64,000 bases of DNA from contig NZ_CP058909.1 of the NCBI RefSeq assembly GCF_013415905.1, forward strand, positions 62,001 through 126,000, in the 5' to 3' direction. Position 1 is the first letter of the stretch; each line of letters opens with the position of its first letter. The position numbers and the translations under genes are program-made. Below, piece by piece: positions 1 through 7,931 of the stretch. The notes beneath the pieces are model-generated. The model searched no databases. It was not told the DNA's origin and saw nothing but the letters and a program-made list of their open reading frames with translations. This DNA comes from Halosimplex pelagicum (GTDB taxonomy: Archaea; Halobacteriota; Halobacteria; Halobacteriales; Haloarculaceae).

Positions 1-56
1 AACCGCTTGGTCGCCTTGATGGCGTCCTCGATATCGTTCAGGGCGGCGAGGGACAT
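1..56 (-). CDS. Partial N-terminus of a haloarchaeal protein, cut by the left edge
   Basis: The minus strand opens at an ATG at 56 and reads MSLAALNDIEDAIKATKR before leaving the window. This beginning resembles the N-terminus of a haloarchaeal multi-pass membrane protein family that starts with a short ALDD-D-A-x-AT-type helix, but 18 residues are too few to name it. No stop is visible because the gene runs off the edge. The next gene, MptD, is on the same strand but its start lies more than 90 nt away, so they need not be one operon. Confidence 0.5.
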   Translation of the reverse strand, partial: MSLAALNDIEDAIKATKR

Positions 57-149
57 ACCGAGTCGGTTGTCCGCCCAGTCACATATCTCTCGGGGTCGGT
101 TCGACCCTCCGCGGGCCGCCGGAACCGCTCACCGGGCCGGCTCCGGCGG

Positions 150-503
150 TCAGGACTCCGGGTCCACGTCGACGACCCGCATCAGCGGGTAGCCGTCCTG
201 CATATCCATCCGCGTCCGGACCTCGTGGCCCTCGTAGTCGATCGTCATCTCGACCTCGACGAACCGGCCGGTCAGCTCCGTGTAGTCGGCCGCCGAGTCG
301 GCCAGCTCCGCTTCGAGCGCCTCGACCAGCACGTCGACGGTGACCGACTCGCAGTACGGCTGGTTCTCGATGGCCTCCTCCATCGCGCGGGCGAGGCTGT
401 CGGCGCTCGCCGGACTGACCGGCGTGCCGGCGAACTGATGGTACAGCGTCCCGAACTTGATCCCCGCCTCGAAACAGGCGGTCTGGGCGTCCGTGGCGTC
501 CAT
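150..503 (-). CDS. mptD: Archaeal dihydroneopterin aldolase (MptD)
   Basis: A 117-aa protein starting at the ATG at 503. It matches archaeal MptD (DUF381) in length and in the N-terminal signature around AQTACFEAGIKFGTLYHQF, residues 6-24. MptD cleaves a 7,8-dihydroneopterin-type substrate to 6-hydroxymethyl-7,8-dihydropterin and glycolaldehyde, a step towards folate in haloarchaea and methanopterin in methanogens. It is cytosolic and unrelated to bacterial FolB. A longer in-frame extension exists upstream, but it is Arg-rich and unlike halophilic protein, so the internal ATG was chosen. A small membrane-protein gene diverges from it. Confidence 0.85.
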   Translation of the reverse strand: MDATDAQTACFEAGIKFGTLYHQFAGTPVSPASADSLARAMEEAIENQPYCESVTVDVLVEALEAELADSAADYTELTGRFVEVEMTIDYEGHEVRTRMDMQDGYPLMRVVDVDPES

Positions 504-691
504 ACCGGTCGCTCGGTCGCCCGGGAGTAAGGGGTGTCGACTGGCGGGCGACGGTCCGTACCGCCCGCCAGCCCGAGGCCGGACGGGCTGCGATACCGGC
601 GTCCCGCGAGCCTGCGCGGTGAAGAGTCGTCGATTCTCAGTGACAGGGAATCGCCGATCGGATTTTGTGACAGGTAGGAGAACGGTATCAC

Positions 692-856
692 ATGGAGCTA
701 CAGGTAAACCGACTGGGCGTTCTCGGCGTCCTCGGCGTGCTCGGCGTCGTGACGAACGAACCCGCGCTCTACGCGCTGTTCGCGCTGTTCGTCTTCTTCG
801 GTGTCGACCGGACGGTCGTCGTCCCACCGAACGACGACGACCCGGTCGAACGGTGA
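692..856 (+). CDS. Small two-helix membrane protein
   Basis: A 54-aa frame starting at an ATG preceded by AT-richer sequence (TTTTGTGACAG at about 663-673, roughly 25 nt upstream, a plausible TATA region). Residues 7-21 and 26-41 are hydrophobic (VLGVLGVLGVV and ALYALFALFVFFGV), joined by TNEPALY, and the tail is acidic (NDDDPVER). This looks like the short DUF3796-like proteins of haloarchaea, but I am not certain of the family. Function unknown. It diverges from mptD. Confidence 0.55.
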   Translation: MELQVNRLGVLGVLGVLGVVTNEPALYALFALFVFFGVDRTVVVPPNDDDPVER

Positions 857-931
857 CGAGCGCGGGGACACCTCGCCGGAAAAAGACGGAATCGCATCTT
901 ACTTACTGACCGGTCGCAAGGGTACACCTGA

Positions 932-1711
932 ATGGACGAGCCGGTCTTACTCACAGGTGCAGGGGGCCGCGTCGGGCAGGCCGTGCTGGAGGGGCTCGCC
1001 GACGAGTACGAGTGGAAGCTACTCCTCCACAGTCCGCCGGACGACGAGCCCGACCACGAGTATCTCATCGGCGACGTGACCGACGAGGAGACCGTCGCCG
1101 AGGCGATGGACGGCGTGGGGGCCGTCATCCACCTCGCGGGGGACCCGCGACCGAGCGCGCCGTGGCCCTCGGTGCTGACGAACAACATCGACGGCACCGA
1201 GAAGATGTACGAGGCCGCCGTCGACGCCGGCGTCGAGAAGTTCGTCTTCGCCTCCTCGAACCACGCCGTCGGCGCCTACGAGACCGACGAGCGCACCCCC
1301 GAGATGTACCGAAGCGACGACGACTACCGCCTCGACGGCACCGAGTTCCCCCGCCCCGGCAACCACTACGGCGTCTCCAAGGCCGCCGGCGAGGTGCTCG
1401 GTCGCTACTACCACGACGAACACGGCATCTCCGTCTGCAACGTCCGCATCGGCAACCTCACCCGCGGGCACCCGCCCATCGACTACGAGCGCGGCCAGGC
1501 CATGTGGCTCTCCTACCCCGACTGCGCCCGCATCCATCGGTGCGCCCTCGAAGCCGACTACGAGTTCGAGATCGTCTACGGCATCTCCGACAACGACCGC
1601 AAGTACTACTCGCTGGAGCGCGCCAAAGAGGCGCTGGGCTACGACCCGCAGGACAACTCCGCCGAGTGGGACGGCGACGACCACGTCGCCGACTACGAGC
1701 GCGGAGTGTAG
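932..1711 (+). CDS. azf: NAD-dependent glucose-6-phosphate dehydrogenase (Azf)
   Basis: A 259-aa extended short-chain dehydrogenase closely resembling the archaeal zwischenferment Azf of Haloferax volcanii, which oxidises glucose 6-phosphate with NAD+ in the oxidative pentose phosphate route. The Rossmann motif TGAGGRVG is at residues 8-15, the acidic GDVTD turn at 48-52, and the catalytic Ser (FASSN, 108-109) with Y146-GVS-K150 completes the active site. The related uronate dehydrogenase is the main alternative, but the overall sequence fits Azf better. It stands alone on this strand, downstream of the small membrane protein. Confidence 0.9.
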   Translation: MDEPVLLTGAGGRVGQAVLEGLADEYEWKLLLHSPPDDEPDHEYLIGDVTDEETVAEAMDGVGAVIHLAGDPRPSAPWPSVLTNNIDGTEKMYEAAVDAGVEKFVFASSNHAVGAYETDERTPEMYRSDDDYRLDGTEFPRPGNHYGVSKAAGEVLGRYYHDEHGISVCNVRIGNLTRGHPPIDYERGQAMWLSYPDCARIHRCALEADYEFEIVYGISDNDRKYYSLERAKEALGYDPQDNSAEWDGDDHVADYERGV

Positions 1712-1846
1712 CGACTCCCGGCCCTCGACGACGCCCGTTCGCTTCCGCCCCCTCGAATCGAACGAACGCACGGCTTCGCCGCGAGTACGAGAGAGAACTG
1801 ACACCTCCGGAACGCTTTACAGCCCTGATTTGAATGGTGGAAGCGG

Positions 1847-2764
1847 ATGAAGCGACTCGGGCTTATCGTCGTGTTGGTACTGTTGGTCGCCTGTGTGCCG
1901 GGCGCGGTGCAGGCGGACGAGGACGAAATTCCGGACACCTGCGACTACACGCCGTACAACATCGAGGAACTGGAAGACCGCTACGACGCGAACGCCACGG
2001 GGGTCGGCGATGCGATCAACTCCCCCGACGACACCGACGCGTTGCCGTTTCGGGCGGACAGCGGCGATTACTTCGCCGTGACTATCTTCCACGAGAACAT
2101 CGGTGACGAGGAACGGCGGCTCACGTTCGACCTCCCGCCGGACACCTCGGTGACCGAACAGCGGAACGTCGAGGAGTTCAACGACAGACTGAACTACCTC
2201 ACCGTCTCCGACTCGTCGGAGAACGCGTCGTTCAAGTTCTACGCGGAGTCGGACGGGCCGGCCTGTCTCCGGATGTCCGAGAAGGGCCGGTTCTACGGCG
2301 AGTACAACTGGAGTTTCACGATCAGTCAGAACAACGAGCACCAGTGGTATCCGGCGCCGGACGGTTCGACGCCCACGCCGACCCCGACCCCGACGCCCAC
2401 GCCCACGCCCACGCCGACCGCTACTCCGGCCCCGACGGCCACGGCGACTCCCACGCCCACGGCAACCCCGACGCCGACCCCGGTCCAGACGCTCTCGGCG
2501 ACTGCGACGGAGCCGGCGTCGGAACCGGGCGACTCGTCGAGCGAGCCGACCGACGCTTCGACGACCTCTGACGGCGACGACATCCAGGACAGCGACGGCG
2601 ACGGCGTGATCGATTCGGAGGACTACGCGCCGAACGACCCCGACGTACAGGAGAAGAGCGACCTGGTCGACACGACGGCCAGCGGGTCCGGGGCCGGCTT
2701 CGGCCTCGGGCTGACCGTCGCCGCGCTCGCACTCGCGGCAGTCGCGGCCACGCGGCGGTCCTGA
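1847..2764 (+). CDS. Secreted Pro/Thr-rich surface protein with calcium-binding repeat and C-terminal anchor
   Basis: A 305-aa exported protein. Residues 1-23 form a Sec signal peptide (MKRLGLIVVLVLLVACVPG then AVQA-D). Residues 24-165 are an acidic domain of unknown family containing several Cys and N-x-S/T sites. Residues 168-212 are a PT-dipeptide tract built from hexamer-like DNA repeats, typical of an O-glycosylated spacer. DSDGDGVIDSEDYAPNDPD is a thrombospondin type 3-like calcium-binding repeat. The C-terminus has GAGFG, a hydrophobic helix and ATRRS, resembling the PGF-CTERM archaeosortase signal but with Ala in place of the usual Pro. It is probably anchored at the cell surface; the ligand is unknown. 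Confidence 0.75.
   Translation: MKRLGLIVVLVLLVACVPGAVQADEDEIPDTCDYTPYNIEELEDRYDANATGVGDAINSPDDTDALPFRADSGDYFAVTIFHENIGDEERRLTFDLPPDTSVTEQRNVEEFNDRLNYLTVSDSSENASFKFYAESDGPACLRMSEKGRFYGEYNWSFTISQNNEHQWYPAPDGSTPTPTPTPTPTPTPTPTATPAPTATATPTPTATPTPTPVQTLSATATEPASEPGDSSSEPTDASTTSDGDDIQDSDGDGVIDSEDYAPNDPDVQEKSDLVDTTASGSGAGFGLGLTVAALALAAVAATRRS
2365..2492 (+). repeat. CCCACG/CCGACC hexamer tract encoding a PT spacer
   Basis: Imperfect 6-bp units (cccacg, ccgacc, ccgacg) run inside the surface-protein gene and encode alternating Pro-Thr with occasional Ala. Such tracts can expand or contract by slippage, so spacer length may vary between strains. Confidence 0.75.
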
Positions 2765-2885
2765 CGGTCCGGCGTCGCGTCTCACCAGTTCGAAGCGGAG
2801 CGACCGCCCGGGGACGGGAAACCGCGGACTACTCGGAGGGGAAAATTTCGATCCAGTCCGCGGTCGTCGACCGCGGGACCGGCGG

Positions 2886-3032
2886 TTAGTTTCGTTTGGT
2901 TCGCACGTCGCCCTTGTCGCGGGTCTTGTCCTCGCAGTTCGGGCAGACGCGCGGCTGATCCATCCCGTTCGGCGCGAACACTCGCACGTACGATTTCGTC
3001 ACGACGGCGTCGCAGTTCCGGCAAGTGGGCAC
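2886..3032 (-). CDS. Small DUF7563-type zinc-finger protein
   Basis: A 48-aa protein beginning at a GTG at 3032 and reading MPTCRNCDAVV. Two CxxC knuckles (C4/C7 and C30/C33) enclose a basic-aromatic segment (YVRVFAPNGMDQPRV) and are followed by a charged tail. This matches the short DUF7563 zinc-finger proteins common in haloarchaea, whose role is unknown; a nucleic-acid or protein contact role is only inferred. The GTG is chosen because the family begins MPTCRNC, and the upstream in-frame extension lacks family character. Confidence 0.8.
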   Translation of the reverse strand: MPTCRNCDAVVTKSYVRVFAPNGMDQPRVCPNCEDKTRDKGDVRTKRN

Positions 3033-3073
3033 ACCGATACGTGTGCGAACAGACGGATAACGCTTGTTTTCGC

Positions 3074-3280
3074 TCACTCGCTCGTCGTGTCGATCCCGAG
3101 CGCCCGATTCAGCCCGCAGAAACACGTCACGGCGTTGAACCCCAGGCCGAGCGCGGCGACGCCCAGCAGGAGGCCCCGCGAGCGCTCGCCACTCGCGAGC
3201 GCCCTCACCGCGACGAGGGTCAGTAGCACCGCGACGATTCCACGGGCCAGACGGTCGCGTCCGCCGACGTTGGATTCCAT
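3074..3280 (-). CDS. YgaP-type (DUF2892) small membrane protein
   Basis: A 68-aa protein with a short N-terminal segment (NVGGRDRLARG), a helix at about residues 13-29, a second at about 37-53, and the family ending FNAVTCFCGLNRALGID. This fits the DUF2892/YgaP transmembrane domain, which elsewhere often accompanies rhodanese domains. Here it stands alone, followed on the same strand by the DUF7563 gene with only 41 nt between them, suggesting a small operon. Function unknown. Confidence 0.8.
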   Translation of the reverse strand: MESNVGGRDRLARGIVAVLLTLVAVRALASGERSRGLLLGVAALGLGFNAVTCFCGLNRALGIDTTSE

Positions 3281-3330
3281 ACGCGGCCGTTGGGGCGCCA
3301 CCGTCTCAAAGCCACCGACGCCGCTCCCGC

Positions 3331-4158
3331 TCAGTCCTCGACGACCTCGGCACCGGACGCGTTGGCCATCACGCTGCGCATCCCCTTCTCGGCGTTGTGC
3401 TTGCGGGTGTAGCCCTCGCCGCTGGACGCGATGACGTTGCCGTTGCGGTGGACGAGCCGCCAGCGCCACTCGTCGGCCCGGTCGCGGAACAGCTCGAACC
3501 GCGCCTGACTCACCACCGGCGCCGCGGCCGCGACGACCGACGCGGCCGGCCGCTCCCCGGTCGGCGCGACCCCCGGGACCGTGACCGCCGAGTCGTCGAC
3601 GGTGTCGCTCGATCCGTCCGCTTCCGCAGCGGGCTCCTCGTCGGCGGCCGGCTCTGCATCGGAATCGTCCGGTTCGGCCCCGGAATCGTCCGACCCGGCT
3701 TCGCCGTCCGCCGATTCGCTCCCGGCGGTCTCAGCTACCGGTTCCGCTCCGGCGGCGGCGACCGTGGCGGTCTCGACGGCCGGTCGCTCGGCGGCCGGTT
3801 CGTCCCCCTCGCCCGACTCGCTCGCGTCGATGGCTTCGTTCGCCGAATCGACGCCGGGTTCGCCGGGTTCGTCGCCGGGCGCCCACTCCAGTTCGACCTC
3901 GATCTCGACCTCGTCGTCCTCGCGCTCGTACTCGACCTCGAACTCGAAGGCGTCGGGCACGGCGGCGGTGAGGGCGTCTTCCCCCTCGCCGAGGGCGACC
4001 GCCCCGGCGTCGACGCCGTCGGCCAGGTCCCGGAGGGCCGCGGCCGCTTCGGCCCGCGTCGCCGTCCGCTCGCTCTCGAACGCCTCGTCGGCGTCGTCCG
4101 AGGGCACCTCGCGGGGTTCGTCATCGGACGCCTCGTCGGTCGCGTGATCGTCGGGCAT
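3331..4158 (-). CDS. Amphi-Trp domain joined to a DUF1508 (YegP/HVO_2922) domain by an acidic linker
   Basis: A 275-aa cytosolic protein. Residues about 25-95 (ATRAEAAAALRDLADG then FEFEVEYEREDDEVEIEVELEW) match the amphi-Trp domain. Residues about 96-205 are a Ser/Glu/Ala/Pro-rich disordered linker. Residues about 215-270 (ARFELFRDRADEWRWRLVH, ASSGEGYTRKHNAEKG) are a DUF1508 domain. Both domains often occur as single small proteins in haloarchaea, so the pairing is notable. Neither has an established activity; DUF1508 proteins are often linked to stress conditions. The start follows a purine-poor region, and the ATG at 4158 is the only sensible choice for this domain. Confidence 0.8.
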   Translation of the reverse strand: MPDDHATDEASDDEPREVPSDDADEAFESERTATRAEAAAALRDLADGVDAGAVALGEGEDALTAAVPDAFEFEVEYEREDDEVEIEVELEWAPGDEPGEPGVDSANEAIDASESGEGDEPAAERPAVETATVAAAGAEPVAETAGSESADGEAGSDDSGAEPDDSDAEPAADEEPAAEADGSSDTVDDSAVTVPGVAPTGERPAASVVAAAAPVVSQARFELFRDRADEWRWRLVHRNGNVIASSGEGYTRKHNAEKGMRSVMANASGAEVVED

Positions 4159-4256
4159 GCGTCGAGGTAGGGGTCCCGCGCGGAAAACAGTTGACCGGCG
4201 CGCCGTCGCGGGCCGCGACGACGCGGGAGCCGGGGCGACTCGGGGTGACTTGCCGC

Positions 4257-4877
4257 TCACCGCTCGTCGAACAGCCCGTCCACGTCGGACTCGCGGTGCT
4301 CCCGCCGGTCGACGTGCTCGGAGAGTCGCTGAGCGACGATCGGCCGGCTGTCGGGGTCGCGGACGAAGTCGAGGACGAACGTGACGAACTGGCTGCCCTC
4401 GTCGCCGGATTCGAGATCCGCGCGGGCGAACTCGACCGCGCGCTCGATCACGCCTTCGTCGTAGCCCAGCTCCTCCGCGAGCACCTCGGCGGCGACGGCG
4501 CTCGACTCGAAATCGAGGTCCGCGAGCGCGAGCGGTCCGCCCTCGTAGGTGAGCGCGGGCGCGGGCGCTCGCTCGATGCGCTCGGGGTCCCGTTCGAGGG
4601 CGGCGAGGTACTCGCGGACGCGACCGACGTTCACGCCGCGGTAGTCGGCGGGGAGGTCCGCGAGGTACTCGCCCGCGCTCGCGGCGAGGCCGGTGGCGCC
4701 CGACCAGTTGCGATGCCGGGCGTGGTGGACGGCGGCGGTGAACTGGATGAGCCCGTGGAGCAAGCGCTCGTCATCGCCTTCGTCGAGGGCGAGCCACTCC
4801 TCCTCCCAGGCGTCGTGGGCGGCGTGGTAGCGGCCGGCGTTGTAGACGGCGACGCCCGCACGGAGCTGTGCGTCCAT
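4257..4877 (-). CDS. DUF309 domain protein
   Basis: A 206-aa acidic helical protein. The N-terminal half (residues 1-75) carries the DUF309 signature: LRAGVAVYNAGRYHAAHDAWEE followed by LLHGLIQFTAAVHHARHRNW. The remaining residues are a haloarchaeal extension (EYLAALERDPERIE, then a helix-rich acidic tail). DUF309 proteins are small helical bundles with conserved His and Glu; their role is not established. The gene sits between the amphi-Trp gene and a DUF6653 gene on the same strand with short gaps, so a long co-oriented cluster is possible. Confidence 0.8.
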   Translation of the reverse strand: MDAQLRAGVAVYNAGRYHAAHDAWEEEWLALDEGDDERLLHGLIQFTAAVHHARHRNWSGATGLAASAGEYLADLPADYRGVNVGRVREYLAALERDPERIERAPAPALTYEGGPLALADLDFESSAVAAEVLAEELGYDEGVIERAVEFARADLESGDEGSQFVTFVLDFVRDPDSRPIVAQRLSEHVDRREHRESDVDGLFDER

Positions 4878-4909
4878 GGCGACGAGTGAGGGCGCCGGGG
4901 CGAAAACAC

Positions 4910-5413
4910 CTACGGGCCGGCGTCGTCGTCGGGGCCCCCGGTCGTGTCGTCGGGTCCACCGATTTCGGCCACAGCGGCGCCGCCCTCGGTCGCGGCCTCG
5001 TAGTGGCGGACCAGGGCGTTGACGAACGCGAACTTCAGCGCCATCGAGAGGGCGGTCAGCACGGCGGTCGACTTCGGCTTGCGCCGGTAGGCGGCGTACA
5101 GGGCGCCGACGGTCACCGGCAGCGTCGCGGCGTCTAACGACCGGAGGAGTGCGCCGTGTTTCCCGCGGTCGACCCAGTAGCGCTCGGCCTGGATCACGTC
5201 GCTCGTCCAGGCCTGGGCGTCGTCGGGCTGGGGGAGCACGACCGGGTTGACGGCGATGGCCGCGACCGCCGCGACCAGCAACCGCTTGCGCCGCGTCAGG
5301 ATAGCGTACACCAGCACCGGGAACGCGAACACGCGCGTCCACCCGCTCCAGGGGTTGGCGTGCCGTTCCCAGAGGAACTCTGCGAGTCGTTCCGATGGCA
5401 CTGTGGTCGACAC
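4910..5413 (-). CDS. DUF6653 family membrane protein, copy 1
   Basis: About 167 aa when begun at the GTG at 5413; a second in-frame GTG is at 5401. The upstream copy was chosen because a TATA-like TTATTG lies about 26 nt before it, fitting a leaderless transcript, and its length then matches the paralogue downstream. Shared features are FLWERHANPWSGWTR near the N-terminus, two or three hydrophobic helices, NPVVLPQPDDAQAW in the middle, and ALKFAFVNALVRHYE before a low-complexity acidic tail. Function unknown. Confidence 0.75.
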   Translation of the reverse strand: MSTTVPSERLAEFLWERHANPWSGWTRVFAFPVLVYAILTRRKRLLVAAVAAIAVNPVVLPQPDDAQAWTSDVIQAERYWVDRGKHGALLRSLDAATLPVTVGALYAAYRRKPKSTAVLTALSMALKFAFVNALVRHYEAATEGGAAVAEIGGPDDTTGGPDDDAGP

Positions 5414-5478
5414 GCCAGTGACTTGGTAACAGACGGCAATAAGCGTGGGGTCCGATCCGGCGGATGGCGACCGGGTCG

Positions 5479-5949
5479 TCACTCCGCGACCGGGTCGGAC
5501 GAGTGCGGCGGCGCCGTCGGCCACTCGATCTCGTCCTCGTAGCGCCGCACCAGCGCGTCGACGAACGCGAGTTTCAGCGTCATCCCGACCGCGCCCGCGA
5601 CAGTGGCACCGCCCACGTCGCGGCGGTAGGCGGCGTAGACGGCGTACAGCGTCGCCAGTCCGTTCCCGACGTTGAGCAGTTGGAGCGCGCCCAGTCGGTC
5701 GCCGCTCTCGCGCCAGCGCCGCTCGGCGAGGACCACCTTCGTCATCCAGGCGTCGGCGTCGTCGGGCTTCGGGAAGAGAACGGGGTTGGCGAGGGTGAAC
5801 GCGACCGTCGCGGCGAGCAGTCGCCACCGGCGGTGATACACCGCGTACAGCAGCGCCGGCAGCGTCAGCGTCCGCGACCACCCGCTCCAGGGGTTGGCGT
5901 GGCGGTCCCAGAACGTACGCCAGGCCCGCGCTCGGATCGACTCGTCCAT
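5479..5949 (-). CDS. DUF6653 family membrane protein, copy 2
   Basis: A 156-aa protein beginning MDESIRARAWRTFWDRHANPWSG. It aligns along most of its length with the preceding gene in transcription order: RHANPWSGW, NPVLFPKPDDADAW, TLKLAFVDALVRRYE. Two or three membrane helices surround the conserved Asn-Pro and Pro-Asp-Asp-Ala motifs. The two copies are 65 nt apart on the same strand and are clear tandem duplicates. Function unknown. Confidence 0.8.
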   Translation of the reverse strand: MDESIRARAWRTFWDRHANPWSGWSRTLTLPALLYAVYHRRWRLLAATVAFTLANPVLFPKPDDADAWMTKVVLAERRWRESGDRLGALQLLNVGNGLATLYAVYAAYRRDVGGATVAGAVGMTLKLAFVDALVRRYEDEIEWPTAPPHSSDPVAE

Positions 5950-5981
5950 AGGCCCCCATCGCAGGGGACGGTCAAAAGTCC

Positions 5982-6356
5982 TTACAGGTCCTCGACGAGT
6001 TCGATGCCCCAGCCCTCCGGACCGGTGATAAAGGCGACGCGGGAGTCGAACTCCTCCATCGTGATCGGGCCGTCGTCGACCCGTTCGTCGTCCAGGGATT
6101 CGAGCGCCGCGTCCACGTCGTCGACGGTGACCGCGACGTGCTCGAAGTCGCCGGTGTCGACGGGGCCGTCGGCCTCGACCAGCTGGAGCGCGGCCGGGTC
6201 GTCGGTGTCCTCGTCGGCGGGGTCGCCGATGAAGACGTTGCGCGTGCCGTCGTCGGTCTCGAACTCCCGCAGGACCTCGTAGCCCACGAGGTCGGCGTAG
6301 AAGTCGACGGTCGCCTCGATGTCCGCGACGCGGATGGACGTGTGTCTGAGTGTCAT
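5982..6356 (-). CDS. VOC superfamily protein, glyoxalase I-like
   Basis: A 124-aa single-module vicinal-oxygen-chelate protein. The four expected metal ligands can be placed at H5 (LRHTSIRV), E61 (LQLVEAD), H73 (FEHVAVTV) and E119 (GWGIELVEDL), as in lactoylglutathione lyase. Halophilic archaea lack glutathione, so the thiol partner, if any, would be different; gamma-glutamylcysteine is a guess from family knowledge. A methylglyoxal synthase gene lies about 9.5 kb away, so a methylglyoxal-detoxifying role is attractive but not shown. Confidence 0.8.
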   Translation of the reverse strand: MTLRHTSIRVADIEATVDFYADLVGYEVLREFETDDGTRNVFIGDPADEDTDDPAALQLVEADGPVDTGDFEHVAVTVDDVDAALESLDDERVDDGPITMEEFDSRVAFITGPEGWGIELVEDL

Positions 6357-6433
6357 CGGGAGACCCGTCGCAGAGTCGGGGCTTAAACGCACCGCGACGG
6401 CTCGCGCTCGCGGACGGCCGCCGGTCCCGCCGC

Positions 6434-6781
6434 TCACTCCTCCCGGTCGGTCCAGAAGTCGAACGAGCGGCCGGGCACGAAGATGTCGAGGCCGACCGCC
6501 GGTTCCTCGCTCTCGTTCTCGACGCGGTGGGCCTCCCACGGGTCGAGCCACACCGAGTCGTGCCGTTCGAGGCGCTCACTGGCCTCGTCCGTATGCACGG
6601 TCAGCTCGCCGTCGAGAACGAGACACACCTGTCCGTTCTCGTGGTCGTGCATCGGTGAGCTATGCCCGGGCGGCTTCTCGAAGTACTCCAGGCTCACGTC
6701 GTCGTCGCCCGCCAGCGCGACGCGGCGCCACCCCTCGTCCGGTTCGTACGTCTCCGCGTCGTCGAAACTGACTCGTTCCAT
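6434..6781 (-). CDS. Cupin domain protein
   Basis: A 115-aa single-domain cupin. Motif 1 contains PPGHSSPMHDHENGQVCLVLDG (residues 37-58, likely metal ligands H45, H47 and Q51) and motif 2 contains DPWEAHRVEN (H85). The C-terminus ends in a DFWTDREE patch. Small cupins of this type bind a metal and may act as isomerases, dioxygenases or sensors; the substrate cannot be read from the sequence. It is upstream of, and co-oriented with, the VOC gene (77 nt gap), so the two may be co-transcribed. Confidence 0.8.
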   Translation of the reverse strand: MERVSFDDAETYEPDEGWRRVALAGDDDVSLEYFEKPPGHSSPMHDHENGQVCLVLDGELTVHTDEASERLERHDSVWLDPWEAHRVENESEEPAVGLDIFVPGRSFDFWTDREE

Positions 6782-6942
6782 GCCGGGGAGTCGGCCGCTC
6801 GGAACATATCTCTGGGGGCCTCTCACCGGCTCGGTCCCCGACTCACCGGTCCGTTCCGCGGAACAACTTAAACGGTTCGCCGCGCTTCCGGCCGCGAAGC
6901 GAGGCTTTCAGGTATAACCGGTAGGGGGTCCTATCGGGAGAT

Positions 6943-7662
6943 ATGACGGACACCGAAACCGTACACAACGCCGGCCGACCGGCGACCGACGGATCGACGG
7001 ACGGACGCGACCCCGTGCCGGCGGCGGTCGACTGGATACTGGGTATCGTGACCGGACTGATCGGACTCGCGCTGACGGCGGTCGGCGCCGCGATGTACGC
7101 CCGCGTCGACCGAGCGCTGCTCACCGATTTCGTCACCAGCGAGGGGGTGGAGGTGAACGGCATCACGCCCGCGGAGGCCGTCACCGCCGGCGTGCCGTTC
7201 GTCGACTGGCTCGCCGCTGGCATCGCCGTGACCGGGCTCGTGCTGGTCGTCGCCGCCGCGGCGTTCGTCGTCGCGCGCCGGCGCACCCGCCGCCGGGTCG
7301 CTCGCGAGGGCGGGACGACCGCGACGTTCCGCGCCTGCGCCGTCTACGGCGCCGCGGTGACGGCGCTGGTCTCGTTCATCCCCGGCGCGGCGGTCGCGGG
7401 CGGCGGCGTCGCGGCGTACCTGTACGGCGAGGACGGCTCCGGCCTGCGTATCGGCGCCGTCGCCGCGTTCCTCGGCTGGGCGCTGTCGCTCCCGCTGCTC
7501 GTGGCCGTTTCGGCCGGGTTCCTCGCCGGCGCCGACGCCATCGGCCAGCTCGGCGGCGGCGTCGCCCTCGTCGCGTTCGTCACGGTCGGCGAACTGATCG
7601 CGCTGGCGATAAACGCCGGACTGGGCGCCCTCGGCGGCTTCCTCGTCGACAAGTTCGTCTGA
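6943..7662 (+). CDS. Multi-pass membrane protein of unknown function
   Basis: A 239-aa protein with a hydrophilic N-terminus (residues 1-27) and about six hydrophobic segments, starting near residues 30-50, 83-105, 127-148, 150-156, 165-190 and 200-235. A basic stretch RRRTRRRVAREGG lies between the second and third helices. A glycine-rich C-terminal helix pair (LGALGGFLVDKFV) recalls DUF5518-type proteins, but the match is not strong. A TATA-like AACTTAAACGG is about 75 nt upstream and GGTATAACCGG about 30 nt upstream, the latter fitting a near-leaderless transcript. Confidence 0.65.
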   Translation: MTDTETVHNAGRPATDGSTDGRDPVPAAVDWILGIVTGLIGLALTAVGAAMYARVDRALLTDFVTSEGVEVNGITPAEAVTAGVPFVDWLAAGIAVTGLVLVVAAAAFVVARRRTRRRVAREGGTTATFRACAVYGAAVTALVSFIPGAAVAGGGVAAYLYGEDGSGLRIGAVAAFLGWALSLPLLVAVSAGFLAGADAIGQLGGGVALVAFVTVGELIALAINAGLGALGGFLVDKFV

Positions 7663-7745
7663 GGTCGGGCGCTCGTCCGCCGTCGATGACCGCTCGAACC
7701 CGCTCGTCGAGGGACGCGAAGCTCGGCGAGTCGCGTCGACAGAAA

Positions 7746-7818
7746 CGTCCGAGCGGAGATTCGAACTCCGGTCCCTGGCTCCGCAAGCCAAGAGGATAGT
7801 CCACTACCCTACCCGGAC
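7746..7818 (-). tRNA. tRNA-Arg (anticodon GCG)
   Basis: The minus strand folds as a cloverleaf. The acceptor GTCCGGG pairs with CTCGGAC with one G-U. The D arm has the conserved GG in its loop. The anticodon stem TTGGC/GCCAG encloses the loop TTGCGGA, giving anticodon GCG. The T arm is CGGAG-TTCGAAT-CTCCG. The discriminator is G and CCA is not encoded. It reads CGC and CGU codons, CGC being heavily used in this GC-rich genome. An AT-rich patch (TTTACAAT) about 25 nt upstream is a likely promoter element. No intron is seen. Confidence 0.95.
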
Positions 7819-7931
7819 TCACTTCTACGTACCGCGGTTGATTGTAAAGGGGTTACGATCCGTCCGGGCAGTGTCAAAGGGTCGCTTGACCGTCGACAAG
7901 GCCCTTTATCAGACCGCTCGTCTCTCGGGTC

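Noticed and set aside
95..115. TTCGA-containing stem near the left edge resembling a tRNA T arm
   Set aside because: The loop is too short and no acceptor, D or anticodon arms surround it.
2365..2492. CRISPR-like short repeats
   Set aside because: The units are hexamers within a coding gene that encode PT dipeptides, with no spacers. No CRISPR array was found anywhere in the window.
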